From the NCBI RefSeq assembly GCF_003634015.1, contig NZ_RBII01000002.1:771597-835596 (forward strand): 64,000 bases of DNA. The letters are read 5' to 3'. A model generated the notes under the pieces. The model ran no database searches, was not told where the DNA came from, and worked only from the letters and a program-made list of their open reading frames with translations. Each line of letters begins with the position of its first letter. Position 1 is the stretch's first letter. A program made the translations under genes and the position numbers. This document shows, in pieces, positions 9,364 through 18,399 of the stretch. Source of the stretch: Litorimonas taeanensis. Lineage in GTDB: Bacteria > Pseudomonadota > Alphaproteobacteria > Caulobacterales > Maricaulaceae.

Positions 9364-9843
9364 TTATTCAGCGTTAGGCTCTGATTGATTTTGAATGTAA
9401 TTTTGAAGACCAATAAGTCTGATTTGATCTTGCTGCGTTTCAAGCCAGTCTAAATGCTCTTCTTCGCTCGTTAGAATTTTCGCAAAAAGGTCGCGCGTTA
9501 CATAATCTCGAACACTTTCACAATGTTCTACGGCGTCGCGTAAAACAGGGATGGCGATATGTTCAATTTTCAGATCACATTCAATAATTTCTTCGACATT
9601 TTCGCCAATGAATAGTTTTCCAAGATCTTGGAGGTTAGGCAATCCGTTGAGAAAAAGAATGCGCTCAATAATCCAATCCGCATGATTCATTTCATCGATG
9701 GATTCTTCATATTCTTTTTGTGCCAGTTTCGAGACACCCCAGTCTTTCAACATTCTAGAATGTAGGAAGTACTGATTAATGGCTGTTAGCTCATTCTTCA
9801 GGGCGGCATTTAAAAATTCGATTGTCTTTGGATTGTTGCGCAT
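9364..9843 (-). CDS. bfr: Bacterioferritin
   Basis: The product starts MRNNPKTIEFLNAALKNEL and has 159 residues, normal for Bfr. The ferroxidase ligands sit at the classical positions Glu18, Glu51 and His54, with Tyr25 and the haem ligand Met52 (DEMNH); Glu94- and His130-type ligands follow in the EHIAIPVLRDA and EEEHLDW segments. It stores iron as a mineral inside a 24-mer. The frame is open 12 codons further upstream, but I choose the ATG at 9843: it gives the family N-terminus and has GGAG 10-13 bases upstream. It lies just downstream of the bfd gene on the same strand. Confidence 0.95.
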   Translation of the reverse strand: MRNNPKTIEFLNAALKNELTAINQYFLHSRMLKDWGVSKLAQKEYEESIDEMNHADWIIERILFLNGLPNLQDLGKLFIGENVEEIIECDLKIEHIAIPVLRDAVEHCESVRDYVTRDLFAKILTSEEEHLDWLETQQDQIRLIGLQNYIQNQSEPNAE

Positions 9844-9930
9844 AAGTATATGGTCTCCGACTTGGGTCGAAGTCAGCATAACAAATTTGAAGCGTCTTGG
9901 ACAGACGTTTCTCTAAAATTTCAAAATGCG

Positions 9931-10119
9931 CTATTCAGCCGCGATAGGGAGAGCAGGCGCCAATTTGGCATCGAGTCTCTCTTGGATTGAACTTGCGCAC
10001 TTTCCACAATTAAAGCGTTCGCCGTAATGTGCTAAAACACAACGGGCTGTTTTCGCGCCATTACAGGCGGCAAAATCAACCTTCTCCGTGTTTATTTGTC
10101 GGCAAACGCAATAAATCAT
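9931..10119 (-). CDS. bfd: Bacterioferritin-associated ferredoxin
   Basis: A protein of 62 residues with the BFD-type [2Fe-2S] cysteines C4, C6, C38 and C41 (MIYCVC and FNCGKC). BFD passes electrons to the haem of bacterioferritin so that stored ferric iron can be released. It is encoded just upstream of bfr on the same strand, 87 bases apart, which supports the pairing and suggests co-transcription. Two repeats of an iron-box-like motif lie 19-51 bases upstream of the start. Confidence 0.93.
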   Translation of the reverse strand: MIYCVCRQINTEKVDFAACNGAKTARCVLAHYGERFNCGKCASSIQERLDAKLAPALPIAAE

Positions 10120-10137
10120 GAGTCCATAAACCCTAAG

Positions 10138-10170
10138 TGCGAATGAATGTCAATTACTTTGCGAATGAAT
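10138..10170. promoter_or_regulatory. Putative Fur-type iron boxes upstream of bfd-bfr
   Basis: The 11-mer TGCGAATGAAT occurs twice, at 10138-10148 and 10160-10170, exactly 22 bases (two helical turns) apart. With the bases after it, the second copy reads TGCGAATGAATTGCA, a 7-1-7 imperfect palindrome like Fur sites in alphaproteobacteria. Position upstream of bfd and the iron function support iron control. The link is inferred; no experiment or search backs it. Confidence 0.5.
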
Positions 10171-10203
10171 TGCAGACTTATTGACGATATGATGTTGAAG
10201 AGG

Positions 10204-10335
10204 GTGTGGTGGCTCAAGTGCTCCACACGGTTAAGACAGCCGTTTGACACGAACCGCCTTAACCGGCCTGACCAATTAGAGTGCCCCAATGGTCAGGGGG
10301 CTCGACTTAATCGCTGAGAGGGGAGGCGATTAAGT
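10204..10335. ncRNA. Tandem-hairpin structured element, strand and family unknown
   Basis: Four inverted repeats follow one another in 132 bases: GTGTGG 10204-10209 with CCACAC 10223-10228; CGGTTAAG 10228-10235 with CTTAACCG 10258-10265; CCTGACCA 10267-10274 with TGGTCAGG 10290-10297; ACTTAATCGC 10305-10314 with GCGATTAAGT 10326-10335. The loop of the third holds GCCCC, which could pair with GGGGC just after its stem, a possible pseudoknot. There is no U-tract at either end and no ORF inside. The density of perfect stems suggests a folded RNA or a multi-site protein target. I found no match to SRP, tmRNA, RNase P or 6S landmarks. Confidence 0.45.
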
Positions 10336-10337
10336 GG

Positions 10338-10541
10338 CTATAGATATCTTAACGCGAGGATGTTTTCGGACTGTCCGTCCTGCGCAAGATAGGGATCATC
10401 AAAATGTAGGGACGCTTGGGATAGCTTTGGTTTCTTTGAGACGAGGCGATCGGCCAATAAACGGCTGAAGGCAATGATGACCCAAAGGCAAAGCTTAAAG
10501 AGCAAAATAGTCTTTAAGAGGTTTTCATAGCGACGTTCCAT
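10338..10541 (-). CDS. Hypothetical small protein with one hydrophobic segment
   Basis: A possible product of 67 residues starting MERRYENLL. Residues 10-28 (KTILLFKLCLWVIIAFSRL) could form one membrane helix, followed by a polar C-terminal tail. It starts with ATG but has no clear ribosome site. Its stop codon lies beside the last hairpin of the structured element, and acnA follows in reverse on the other side. I do not recognise it; it may be a chance ORF in an intergenic region. Confidence 0.3.
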   Translation of the reverse strand: MERRYENLLKTILLFKLCLWVIIAFSRLLADRLVSKKPKLSQASLHFDDPYLAQDGQSENILALRYL

Positions 10542-10623
10542 ACACTTTATCCGTGTTTCTATGAAACTACACTAGCGCAATAATGTGAGTATTGGGTTTA
10601 TAAACGCGCTTAACAAAGCGTCA

Positions 10624-10654
10624 TTAAAAAAGCCCGCTTCAAAGAGCGGGCTTT
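10624..10654 (-). terminator. Rho-independent terminator of acnA
   Basis: A 10-bp stem, AAAGCCCGCT at 10629-10638 and AGCGGGCTTT at 10645-10654, with a 6-base loop. Read on the minus strand it is followed by a run of T. It lies 24 bases beyond the acnA stop. Confidence 0.9.
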
Positions 10655-10677
10655 AAAGTTCATAGGGCCTGTAGCGC

Positions 10678-13368
10678 TTATTCTGCGGCGACGGCTTCGC
10701 GGGCTAAATTACGCAGAACATAATGCAAGATGCCGCCATTTCTGTAATATTCCAGTTCGTTCTCTGTATCGATGCGAACATTCACAGTGATGGATTTTTT
10801 CGAACCATCGGCAGATGTAATCATAACATCTAGTGTTGAACGCGGTGTGATCGCATCAATATTTTCAATATCAACGGTTTCATCACCTGTTAGACCGAGA
10901 CCTTCCCAGCTCTCTCCCTCTTGGAATTCAAGCGGAAGAACACCCATACCGATAAGGTTTGAACGGTGAATACGTTCGAAACTTTCAGCGATAACGGCTT
11001 TGACACCTAAAAGGATGGTCCCTTTAGCGGCCCAGTCACGAGAGGACCCATTGCCGTAAAGACCACCAGCAAAGACAACCAAGTCTTTATTGTCGGCTTT
11101 GTATTTTTCAGCCGCGTCAAAAATACTCATGACTTCGCCAGTCGGGACATATTTCGTCACGCCGCCCGTTGTGCCTGGCGCCATTAAGTTTTTGATGCGG
11201 ATATTGGCGAATGTGCCGCGCATCATCACCTCGTGGTTGCCGCGTCGTGAACCAAAGGAGTTAAATTCTGCACGGACAACATTATTTTCAGTCAAATAAC
11301 GCCCAGCAGGACCGTCGCCTTTAATCGCACCCGCCGGCGAGATATGGTCTGTGGTGATGGAATCACCAAGTAGCGCCAAGATGTTAGCCCCTTTGACATC
11401 TTCAACCGCATCAGGCGTGGTTGTCATGCCATCAAAATAAGGGGGGTTACGGACATATGTTGACTTTGGTTGCCAGTCATAAGTTTCGCCGCCAGTGACT
11501 TTGATTTTCTGCCATTGCTTATCGCCTTTGAATACATCCGCGTAACGCTCGGTGAACATCTTACGTGTGATGATTTTGCGAACGACCTCAGCAATCTCAG
11601 AAGAGGATGGCCAGATATCTTTAAGGTAGACATCATTCCCGTCCTTATCGACACCAAGAGGATCAACATCAAAATCGTGATGCATTGAACCCGCGAGAGC
11701 ATAAGCCACAACAAGCGGCGGTGAGGCCAAGAAATTCGCTTTAATATCGGGCCCAATCCGGCCTTCAAAGTTACGGTTACCTGATAGAACTGAACAAGAG
11801 ACCAAATCGCCTTCTGCGATAGCGGCTGAAAGTTCATCGGCCAAAGGTCCAGAGTTGCCGATACACGTTGTACAGCCATAACCCACCACGTCAAAACCGA
11901 GTTTATTGAGTTCTGTTTGTAGCTTAGACTTTTCTAGATATTCACCGACGACTTGTGAACCTGGAGCCAAAGATGTTTTGACCCAAGGTTTAACAGTCAA
12001 TCCTAAAGCATTCGCTTTTTGCGCCACAAGACCCGCCGCCATCATAACAGATGGGTTTGATGTGTTGGTACAAGAGGTAATCGCTGCAATAAAGACATCA
12101 CCGTGATCAACACTGAAGTCTTTGCCCTTAACGGGGATAGCTGACCCTTCTGCGGGAGACTTTTTATATTCGTCACGTAAAATCTTGGCAAAAGTTTTTG
12201 AAGAACCGTCGAGGTCGAAACGGTCTTGTGGGCGTTTTGGGCCAGAGAGAGCCGGTTTTACGGTTCCCATATCAAGGTGAACTGTATCGGTATAAACGGC
12301 GTCTGAACCATCACGCCATAGGCCTTGCGCTTTGGCATAGGCTTCAACCAATTCGATACGGGCTTCGTCGCGTCCTGTGGCATTTAAGTATTTCAGCGTA
12401 TCAGCATCAATCGGGAAGAAACCACATGTTGCGCCATATTCAGGTGCCATATTGGCTAATGTAGCTTGGTCTTCGAGAGATAGGTGATCCAAACCTTCGC
12501 CGTAAAATTCAACGAATTTACCAACCACGCCTTTTTGGCGAAGCATTTCAACAACACGTAAAACCAAATCCGTTGCGGTGGAGCCTTCAACCATTTTACC
12601 TGTAAGCTCAAAGCCAACAACTTCTGGAATAAGCATAGAGATAGGCTGGCCAAGCATTGCGGCTTCGGCTTCAATTCCGCCAACGCCCCAACCCAATACA
12701 GAGAGGCCATTAATCATAGTGGTGTGAGAGTCTGTCCCCACGAGTGTGTCAGGGAAGGCATATGTTTTGCCACCTTCCGTTTTTGTCCATACTGTTTGCG
12801 CAAGGTTCTCTAAGTTCACTTGGTGACAAATGCCCGTTCCAGGAGGCACAACAGAGAAATTGTCAAACGCTTTCTGACCCCATTTCAAAAAGTCATAGCG
12901 CTCACCATTGCGCTCATATTCACGATCAACGTTTTTCTTAAAGGCTTGTTGTGTGCCGAAATAATCAACCATAACAGAATGGTCGATGACCAAGTGAACT
13001 GGGTTGAGCGGATTAATGGCTTCGGCAGAGCCGCCAAGTTTAACCATCGCGTCACGCATGGCTGCTAGGTCAACAACGGCAGGTACGCCTGTGAAGTCTT
13101 GCATCAAAACACGTGCAGGGCGGTAGGCGATCTCATGTGTAGACGTTTTCGGTCCAAGCCAGGCTGCGATGGCTTGAATGTCTTCTTTTTTGACAGTGTT
13201 GCCGTCTTCATGACGTAAAAGGTTTTCGAGCAAAACCTTAAGAGAGCGAGGGAGCTTTGAGATGTTTTTCAAGCCGTTTTTTTCGGCCTCTTTCAGATCA
13301 TAATAGGTATATGTTCCGCCGCGCACATCCAAGGTGCGTTCGCAATTAAAACTGTCTAGTGAAGCCAT
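10678..13368 (-). CDS. acnA: Aconitate hydratase A
   Basis: A full-length AcnA/IRP-type aconitase of 896 residues, which interconverts citrate and isocitrate in the TCA cycle. The [4Fe-4S] cysteines are seen in [12 protein letters not shown] and [14 protein letters not shown]. Other family blocks are [59 protein letters not shown] and [16 protein letters not shown]. The start [15 protein letters not shown] fits the family. It stands alone with its own terminator. Confidence 0.97.
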   Translation of the reverse strand: MASLDSFNCERTLDVRGGTYTYYDLKEAEKNGLKNISKLPRSLKVLLENLLRHEDGNTVKKEDIQAIAAWLGPKTSTHEIAYRPARVLMQDFTGVPAVVDLAAMRDAMVKLGGSAEAINPLNPVHLVIDHSVMVDYFGTQQAFKKNVDREYERNGERYDFLKWGQKAFDNFSVVPPGTGICHQVNLENLAQTVWTKTEGGKTYAFPDTLVGTDSHTTMINGLSVLGWGVGGIEAEAAMLGQPISMLIPEVVGFELTGKMVEGSTATDLVLRVVEMLRQKGVVGKFVEFYGEGLDHLSLEDQATLANMAPEYGATCGFFPIDADTLKYLNATGRDEARIELVEAYAKAQGLWRDGSDAVYTDTVHLDMGTVKPALSGPKRPQDRFDLDGSSKTFAKILRDEYKKSPAEGSAIPVKGKDFSVDHGDVFIAAITSCTNTSNPSVMMAAGLVAQKANALGLTVKPWVKTSLAPGSQVVGEYLEKSKLQTELNKLGFDVVGYGCTTCIGNSGPLADELSAAIAEGDLVSCSVLSGNRNFEGRIGPDIKANFLASPPLVVAYALAGSMHHDFDVDPLGVDKDGNDVYLKDIWPSSSEIAEVVRKIITRKMFTERYADVFKGDKQWQKIKVTGGETYDWQPKSTYVRNPPYFDGMTTTPDAVEDVKGANILALLGDSITTDHISPAGAIKGDGPAGRYLTENNVVRAEFNSFGSRRGNHEVMMRGTFANIRIKNLMAPGTTGGVTKYVPTGEVMSIFDAAEKYKADNKDLVVFAGGLYGNGSSRDWAAKGTILLGVKAVIAESFERIHRSNLIGMGVLPLEFQEGESWEGLGLTGDETVDIENIDAITPRSTLDVMITSADGSKKSITVNVRIDTENELEYYRNGGILHYVLRNLAREAVAAE

Positions 13369-13489
13369 GAGCCATCCTCGTCAAAAATAGGGGTCTGCAA
13401 ATATGCGCGGCTTATAACAGGAATGGTCTTTGTTTCAATTATAAAGCGCCGTATAGCGGTCATACTTCCTGTAATATCTACTGAAATAA

Positions 13490-13762
13490 CTACTGAGATT
13501 GGGCTAAAAGCCGCCAAGCATAGTCACACATTTTCCGTCCCGCTTTTTTAAATTGCAAGTAATTATTAAGTGCGCTTTGTTCTTTGCTAAAAGGCTCTAA
13601 GCAGCCGACATTTTGCGCGGCCCTTAAGATATAAAGATAGGTTTCATTTTGTTTGCTTGAATGGTCCCAGCCGGCTGTTGATTCAATTGAACGAATAACC
13701 GCCACAACGCGGTGCGTTAACCCTTCTTTGAATTCTGATTCGATTTCCGCATGTTGTTTCAT
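13490..13762 (-). CDS. Hypothetical cytosolic protein of 90 residues
   Basis: The product (MKQHAEIESEFKEGLTHRV...) has no membrane segment or signal peptide and looks mostly helical, with aromatic and basic residues near the end (YLQFKKAGRKMCDYAWRLL). I do not recognise a family. It sits between acnA and yciB on the same strand with 76 bases to yciB. Its steady amphipathic composition favours a real gene. Confidence 0.55.
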   Translation of the reverse strand: MKQHAEIESEFKEGLTHRVVAVIRSIESTAGWDHSSKQNETYLYILRAAQNVGCLEPFSKEQSALNNYLQFKKAGRKMCDYAWRLLAQSQ

Positions 13763-13838
13763 GCGCCGTGTAGTATCAGGCTAAGGTTGCGCCGCAATGC
13801 TTGCTTAATCTCATGCTAAAGAAAAGATTAATGCGCGT

Positions 13839-14444
13839 TTACCCTGAATTTTGATCTTTAATTTTGCCGTGCTTTTGTATGAAAGGTATTTGCGTTAATG
13901 TGAAAACTAAGGTGAGGGGTAGAAAGCCAAAAACTTTGAAGTTCACCCAGAAGTCTTCGGATTGTGTACGCCAAATAACCTCATTAAGCGCCGCGCAGAA
14001 AAAGAAGAACAACCCCCAGCGAATGGCAATAATATTCCATTTATCACGTGGCATTTCGAAGGCTCCGCCCAGAAGAAGCTCTACAACATTTCGATTGAGA
14101 AAAACCCCGCCAATGACAGCGGCGCCAAACATCACATTCACAATCGTCGGCTTCATATAGAAAATAGTCTTATTCTCAAATGCAATAGCCAAACCCGCTG
14201 TGAAAGCGATGATCACCGTCGATAAAATGAGCATGGGCGAAACAGACTTATGCTTAACCCAAGAGATCAGCAGGGCGATTACGGCCACAATAGCAAACAG
14301 ACCTGCGGCCTGTAGCATGGCTTCATCTGCGTTGCGGCGTTTCAAAATTTGAAAGGCTACAAAAAATACCAGTAGCGGCCCAAATTCAAGCCAAGCACTT
14401 GGTTTGGTTTTAGACGTGGAGGAAGATGTAGAGGATTCAGTCAT
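13839..14444 (-). CDS. yciB: YciB/IspZ-family inner membrane protein (septation protein A)
   Basis: A protein of 201 residues with about five membrane segments. After a Ser/Thr-rich N-terminus comes WLEFGPLLVFFVAFQILKRRNADEAM, and later family blocks are TVIIAFTAGLAIAFENKTIFYMKPTIVN, PRDKWNIIAIRWGLFFFFCAALNEVIWR and FWVNFKVFGFLPLTLVFTLTQIPFIQKH. YciB is linked to cell envelope synthesis and septation in enterobacteria and Shigella; its exact biochemistry is unclear. The yciB-ftsY-mtaB order is common in Caulobacterales and relatives. Confidence 0.9.
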   Translation of the reverse strand: MTESSTSSSTSKTKPSAWLEFGPLLVFFVAFQILKRRNADEAMLQAAGLFAIVAVIALLISWVKHKSVSPMLILSTVIIAFTAGLAIAFENKTIFYMKPTIVNVMFGAAVIGGVFLNRNVVELLLGGAFEMPRDKWNIIAIRWGLFFFFCAALNEVIWRTQSEDFWVNFKVFGFLPLTLVFTLTQIPFIQKHGKIKDQNSG

Positions 14445-14605
14445 GATATGCCCTGTGCCTTAGGATCAGATAAATGGCAAGAATAATGGCGAGTTATATC
14501 TCAAGTGCAGGTGCTATGTTACTGGTATAGGCGAAGACGCAATTGAGGAGCACACAACAACAAACTAGAATAACAAACAAGACGTTGAATATTTAACTCA
14601 TGCCA

Positions 14606-16417
14606 TTAATCGCGCATTTCATCTGCCACGCCGCTTAAGGCCGCCGCAAAAACGGGCGCTGAGAAATTCTCTAAATCTTCGACTTGTTCACCAATGCCGA
14701 TGCAGTGAATAGGCAGATTATATTTATCCGACAAAGCGACGAGGACGCCGCCTTTGGCTGTGCCGTCGAGTTTTGTCATGATAAGACCGCTAACCTCTGC
14801 GGTTTTGGCAAAGGCTTCTGTTTGCATAAGAGCATTTTGCCCGACGGTCGCGTCCAGCACCAAGATGGAATGATGAGGTGCCGTTTCGTCTTGCTTTTTA
14901 ATGACGCGTAAAACCTTAGCGAGTTCGTCCATTAATTCCGTTCTGTTTTGTAAACGCCCTGCCGTATCAATCATCAGGATGTCAAAGTTTTCATCGCGAG
15001 CACGTTCTATGGCGTCATAAACCAAACCAGCAGCATCTGCGCCGATTTTGCCAGACATGACGGGTGCATTGGCGCGTTCACCCCAAACAGAAAGTTGTTC
15101 AAACGCCGCGGCACGAAATGTGTCGCCCGCAGCAATTAAAACTTTTTTACCATCATCGGTAAAGCGCTTTGCGATTTTGCCAAGGGTAGTCGTTTTGCCA
15201 GAGCCGTTCACACCAACGAAAAGCAGGATTTGAGGTTTTACAGCGCCCAAGACAATAGGTTTTTCTAGCGGGGTAAGAATTTCAGATATGACATCCGCTA
15301 ACGCAATTTTAATTTCAAGATCCGTGATTTGTTTATCAAATTTATCTTGAGCAAGCCTTGAAGTCACTTTCAGAGCTGGCCCTGTACCAAGGTCGGAGGC
15401 AATTAATATATCTTCCAAATCTTCAATGGCCGCGTCATCCAGTGTGCGCTTTGTAAAACTCGCTGCCATGCTTTCTGACATCCGAGAGGTGGACTTGCTC
15501 AGGCCTTTAGAAATTCGGGCCAAGAAATTGGATGGAGAGTCGTCAGTGGTTTGCCCCTGTTTAGGGGCTAGCTTGCCTTCAGCCTCAAGCTTGGCCTCAC
15601 GCTCGGCTTTAATTTTGGCCAGAGCTTCACGTTCATTAGCCTCGCGCGTCGCGCGTTCTTCAGCGATACGGGCGCGGCGTTCCGCTTCTTTGGCTTCATC
15701 AGCCATGCGCTGAAGGCGTGCAGCCTCATCAGCTTTGTCTTGCGCGTCTTTAAGGCGCTTCGCTTCTGCGATAGCGGCTAATTTTGCGGCCTCTTCCTGA
15801 CGAATAATCTCGGCGCGTCGCTGGGCTTCGATTTCTTCTCGGGCTTTGGCGGCGACCTCGGCTTGTGCCTTAAGCGCCGCCGCCTCTTGGGCGTCTTTTG
15901 CGGCTTTGATGGCGGCGTCTTCTTTGGCTTTTTGCGCCGCTTCTTCGGCGGCTAACCGTTCTTTTTCTAGGCGTTGGGCCTCGGCGCGCTCTTGAGCTTC
16001 TTGAGCCTGTTTTGCGGCAAGCGCTTTGGCCTCTTCTTCGGCTTTTAGTTTAGCGGCTTTAGCCTTGGCTTCCCGTTCGGCGTCTAATGCAGCTTGATTG
16101 GCGCGTTCTTCAGCGAGCTGTTTTGCGCGGGCGACATCTTTTGCGGCTTGAATCTCGGCTTGGCGTTTATCTTCGGCTTCTTGGCGCGCTTGTTCTTCTG
16201 CACTGATTTCCGTAATATCATCAGAGGATTTTTGCGCATCCATTTCACGGGCAGATTTCAGGGCGGCCGCATTAATTGCCGCCATTCGCGCCGCCATTTG
16301 TTCATCGACGCGTTTTTGTTCAGCCGCTTTTTGAGCGGCTTCCTCGGCACGTTTTTCATCTTTCGACTTTAAGCCGAAACGGGATAAAAACCCTTTTTTC
16401 TTTTTCTCTTCAGCCAT
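14606..16417 (-). CDS. ftsY: Signal recognition particle receptor FtsY with a long charged A domain
   Basis: A protein of 603 residues. The last 300 form the NG domain of the SRP GTPases: GVNGSGKTTTLGKIAKRF (P loop, near residue 400), AAGDTFRAAAFEQL, DTAGRLQNRTELMDEL and TKLDGTAKGGVLVAL. It docks ribosome-SRP complexes at the inner membrane by GTP-dependent pairing with Ffh. Residues 1 to about 280 are an Ala/Glu/Lys/Arg-rich region, probably long helix or coiled coil, considerably longer than in many alphaproteobacteria. It starts immediately after the mtaB stop with no gap, so the two are likely coupled. Confidence 0.96.
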   Translation of the reverse strand: MAEEKKKKGFLSRFGLKSKDEKRAEEAAQKAAEQKRVDEQMAARMAAINAAALKSAREMDAQKSSDDITEISAEEQARQEAEDKRQAEIQAAKDVARAKQLAEERANQAALDAEREAKAKAAKLKAEEEAKALAAKQAQEAQERAEAQRLEKERLAAEEAAQKAKEDAAIKAAKDAQEAAALKAQAEVAAKAREEIEAQRRAEIIRQEEAAKLAAIAEAKRLKDAQDKADEAARLQRMADEAKEAERRARIAEERATREANEREALAKIKAEREAKLEAEGKLAPKQGQTTDDSPSNFLARISKGLSKSTSRMSESMAASFTKRTLDDAAIEDLEDILIASDLGTGPALKVTSRLAQDKFDKQITDLEIKIALADVISEILTPLEKPIVLGAVKPQILLFVGVNGSGKTTTLGKIAKRFTDDGKKVLIAAGDTFRAAAFEQLSVWGERANAPVMSGKIGADAAGLVYDAIERARDENFDILMIDTAGRLQNRTELMDELAKVLRVIKKQDETAPHHSILVLDATVGQNALMQTEAFAKTAEVSGLIMTKLDGTAKGGVLVALSDKYNLPIHCIGIGEQVEDLENFSAPVFAAALSGVADEMRD

Positions 16418-17734
16418 TTAAATCAGGGTTCCAATTAGATGCTCGGGGGTTGCCCCCGTAATTTTAACTTGCGCTAAGCTACCGCTTTTGGCGGGTGTGT
16501 CTACCTTAACCAAACAAAAGTCAGGCAGACGGGCAAAACCTGTCTCTTCAAACAAAGCCATATCTATATCCCCAATGCGGCTTTGTAAGTGAAGGGCTTT
16601 TACGGCCTCGCCTTCAGCGCGTAATAATTTTGCTCGGCTTTTCACAATATTACCATTTACAGGAGGAATCTTTGCAGCGGGTGTGCCTTCGCGAGCGGAA
16701 TAGGGGAAAACATGAAGCCAAGGAATTTTTACGTCTGAAACGATGCGCAATGAGTTTTTAAACATGGCCTCTGTTTCAGTGGGAAAGCCTGCGATAATAT
16801 CGGCGCCAAATGTCATCTCCGGCCGTGCGGTAGTAAGCCGATCGCAAAGCGAAATAACATCGTCCCGGCTGTGCCGCCGCTTCATGCGTTTTAATATCAT
16901 ATTGTCACCCGCTTGTAGCGACAAATGTAAATAAGGCGTCATGCGCGGCTCTGTGGTCAATAGATCAAAAAGGACATCGTCGACTTCGGCGGGATCAATA
17001 GAGGATAGCCGTAGCCGTGGCAGGTCAGGAACAAGTTTTAAAACGCGTCTAACTAAATCCCCTAAAGGCGGGCTTCCGGGTAAATCGCCGCCCCATGATG
17101 ACAAATCTACGCCTGTTAGAACGACTTCATTAAAACCTTGGGCGACGAGAGATTTCACAGACCCTACAACTTCGCCAGCCGGGACGCTCCGTGCATTACC
17201 GCGTCCATAGGGGATAATGCAAAATGTACAGCGGTGGTCGCACCCATTTTGAACCTGTAAGAAAGCACGGCTACGATTTTGCGACTTGAACAGAGCTTGA
17301 TTGCCGCTCCCCATAAATTGCGGGGCCGTTTCAGAGACGCTCATAATATCATTCACGCGAATGGGTTCAGACGTTCTCAGAAAATCTGGGTCAAAGCTTT
17401 GCGGCGACATTTTCTCATGATTGCCAATAACGTGGTCAACGCCTTTAATATCCGCAAATGCCTTGGGGTCGATTTGTGCAGCGCAGCCTGTCACGATCAC
17501 TTTTGAATCGGGATTGTCCCGCCGCGCCTTACGAACCTGTCGCCGACTCTCTGCGACTGCTTCATTGGTAACGGCGCAGGTATTGATTATTATTGTGTTT
17601 TTCAGTCCAGCGTCACGCGCATGTCCTGCCATAACATCGCTTTCATAGGCGTTGAGACGACAGCCCAAATTCACGACCTTTGTGTCGTTATCAGCAGAAG
17701 CGTCTTTTGGCTTTATGTCGGGTATATCGCCCAT
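16418..17734 (-). CDS. mtaB: tRNA threonylcarbamoyladenosine (t6A37) methylthiotransferase
   Basis: A radical-SAM methylthiotransferase of 438 residues, MiaB-like. The N-terminal cluster cysteines appear in NLGCRLNAYESDVM, INTCAVTNEAV and VTGCAAQIDPKAF; the radical SAM motif is NGCDHRCTFCIIPYGRG. The phrase LGCRLNAYES and absence of the longer MiaB features point to MtaB, which makes ms2t6A at position 37 of tRNAs reading ANN codons. A C-terminal TRAM-like region follows. It is the first gene of the pair with ftsY. Confidence 0.92.
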   Translation of the reverse strand: MGDIPDIKPKDASADNDTKVVNLGCRLNAYESDVMAGHARDAGLKNTIIINTCAVTNEAVAESRRQVRKARRDNPDSKVIVTGCAAQIDPKAFADIKGVDHVIGNHEKMSPQSFDPDFLRTSEPIRVNDIMSVSETAPQFMGSGNQALFKSQNRSRAFLQVQNGCDHRCTFCIIPYGRGNARSVPAGEVVGSVKSLVAQGFNEVVLTGVDLSSWGGDLPGSPPLGDLVRRVLKLVPDLPRLRLSSIDPAEVDDVLFDLLTTEPRMTPYLHLSLQAGDNMILKRMKRRHSRDDVISLCDRLTTARPEMTFGADIIAGFPTETEAMFKNSLRIVSDVKIPWLHVFPYSAREGTPAAKIPPVNGNIVKSRAKLLRAEGEAVKALHLQSRIGDIDMALFEETGFARLPDFCLVKVDTPAKSGSLAQVKITGATPEHLIGTLI

Positions 17735-17801
17735 GCCGCGCTAAATGGGCGTTAACGGGCAAAGGGTCAAGATGCGAGGTCAGGAGAGCGTTTTTTATAA
17801 G

Positions 17802-18317
17802 CTAGCTACAGGCTGATTTGGCTTTGCGTAGTGCAGCCGTAACCCCTTTTAAAGAAAAGACATATGATGTTTCTGTGCCGCGTGCGCTGACGGCCTCTAC
17901 GCGCATGTCGGCTCCAGCCCGCATCTTGCGAACCAGGTTTTGTTCATCATTCCCGCTTTCGATGAAAGCCTCATTATCTGCGGCATACATCATGACCTTG
18001 GTTGAGCCGACATACGCGGCAGGCGCGCGCGTTGTCTTAAGAGAGTAACCCGCTAAGAGGCTCGGCTGTTCTTTGGCGGCGCCAGATTTCCAATTGGCGA
18101 CCATAAAAAAAATATCACCATGTTTAACATTAGCAGGGGCTTTGACTTCAGGTTTGGCTAATGCGTAACAAATACGGTCATTCCCTTCTGCTCGCGTGTA
18201 AACGGCCCAATCACTATAGGTGCCTTGTAATTTAGGTTCAGCAGCTTGCGCAGGGCTTGCGATAAAGCTCGCGCCCCAGACCAATATAGCAGAGAGTGTC
18301 AGTGCAAAAGTTTTCAT
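17802..18317 (-). CDS. Periplasmic IalB-like protein (invasion-associated locus B family)
   Basis: A secreted protein of about 171 residues. Starting at the ATG at 18317, it has a clear signal peptide MKTFALTLSAILVWGASFIASPAQA and AGG seven bases upstream; a GTG eight codons earlier is also open. The mature part begins with the family-type TYSDWAVYTRAEGNDRICYALAKPE and ends with a Cys. It should act in the periplasm; in Bartonella the prototype is linked to host cell entry, but in free-living species the family is common and its function unknown. Confidence 0.75.
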   Translation of the reverse strand: MKTFALTLSAILVWGASFIASPAQAAEPKLQGTYSDWAVYTRAEGNDRICYALAKPEVKAPANVKHGDIFFMVANWKSGAAKEQPSLLAGYSLKTTRAPAAYVGSTKVMMYAADNEAFIESGNDEQNLVRKMRAGADMRVEAVSARGTETSYVFSLKGVTAALRKAKSACS

Positions 18318-18399
18318 GGTGTGGCCTGTTTTATTCATCACCCCTATTACGCCAGATATACGCTTAATTCCGCGTTAACGATAAAGGACTTTTCACAGC

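Noticed and set aside
15426-16372. Plus-strand frames over the FtsY A domain
   Set aside because: They arise from the repetitive GC-rich codons of the Ala/Lys/Glu region.
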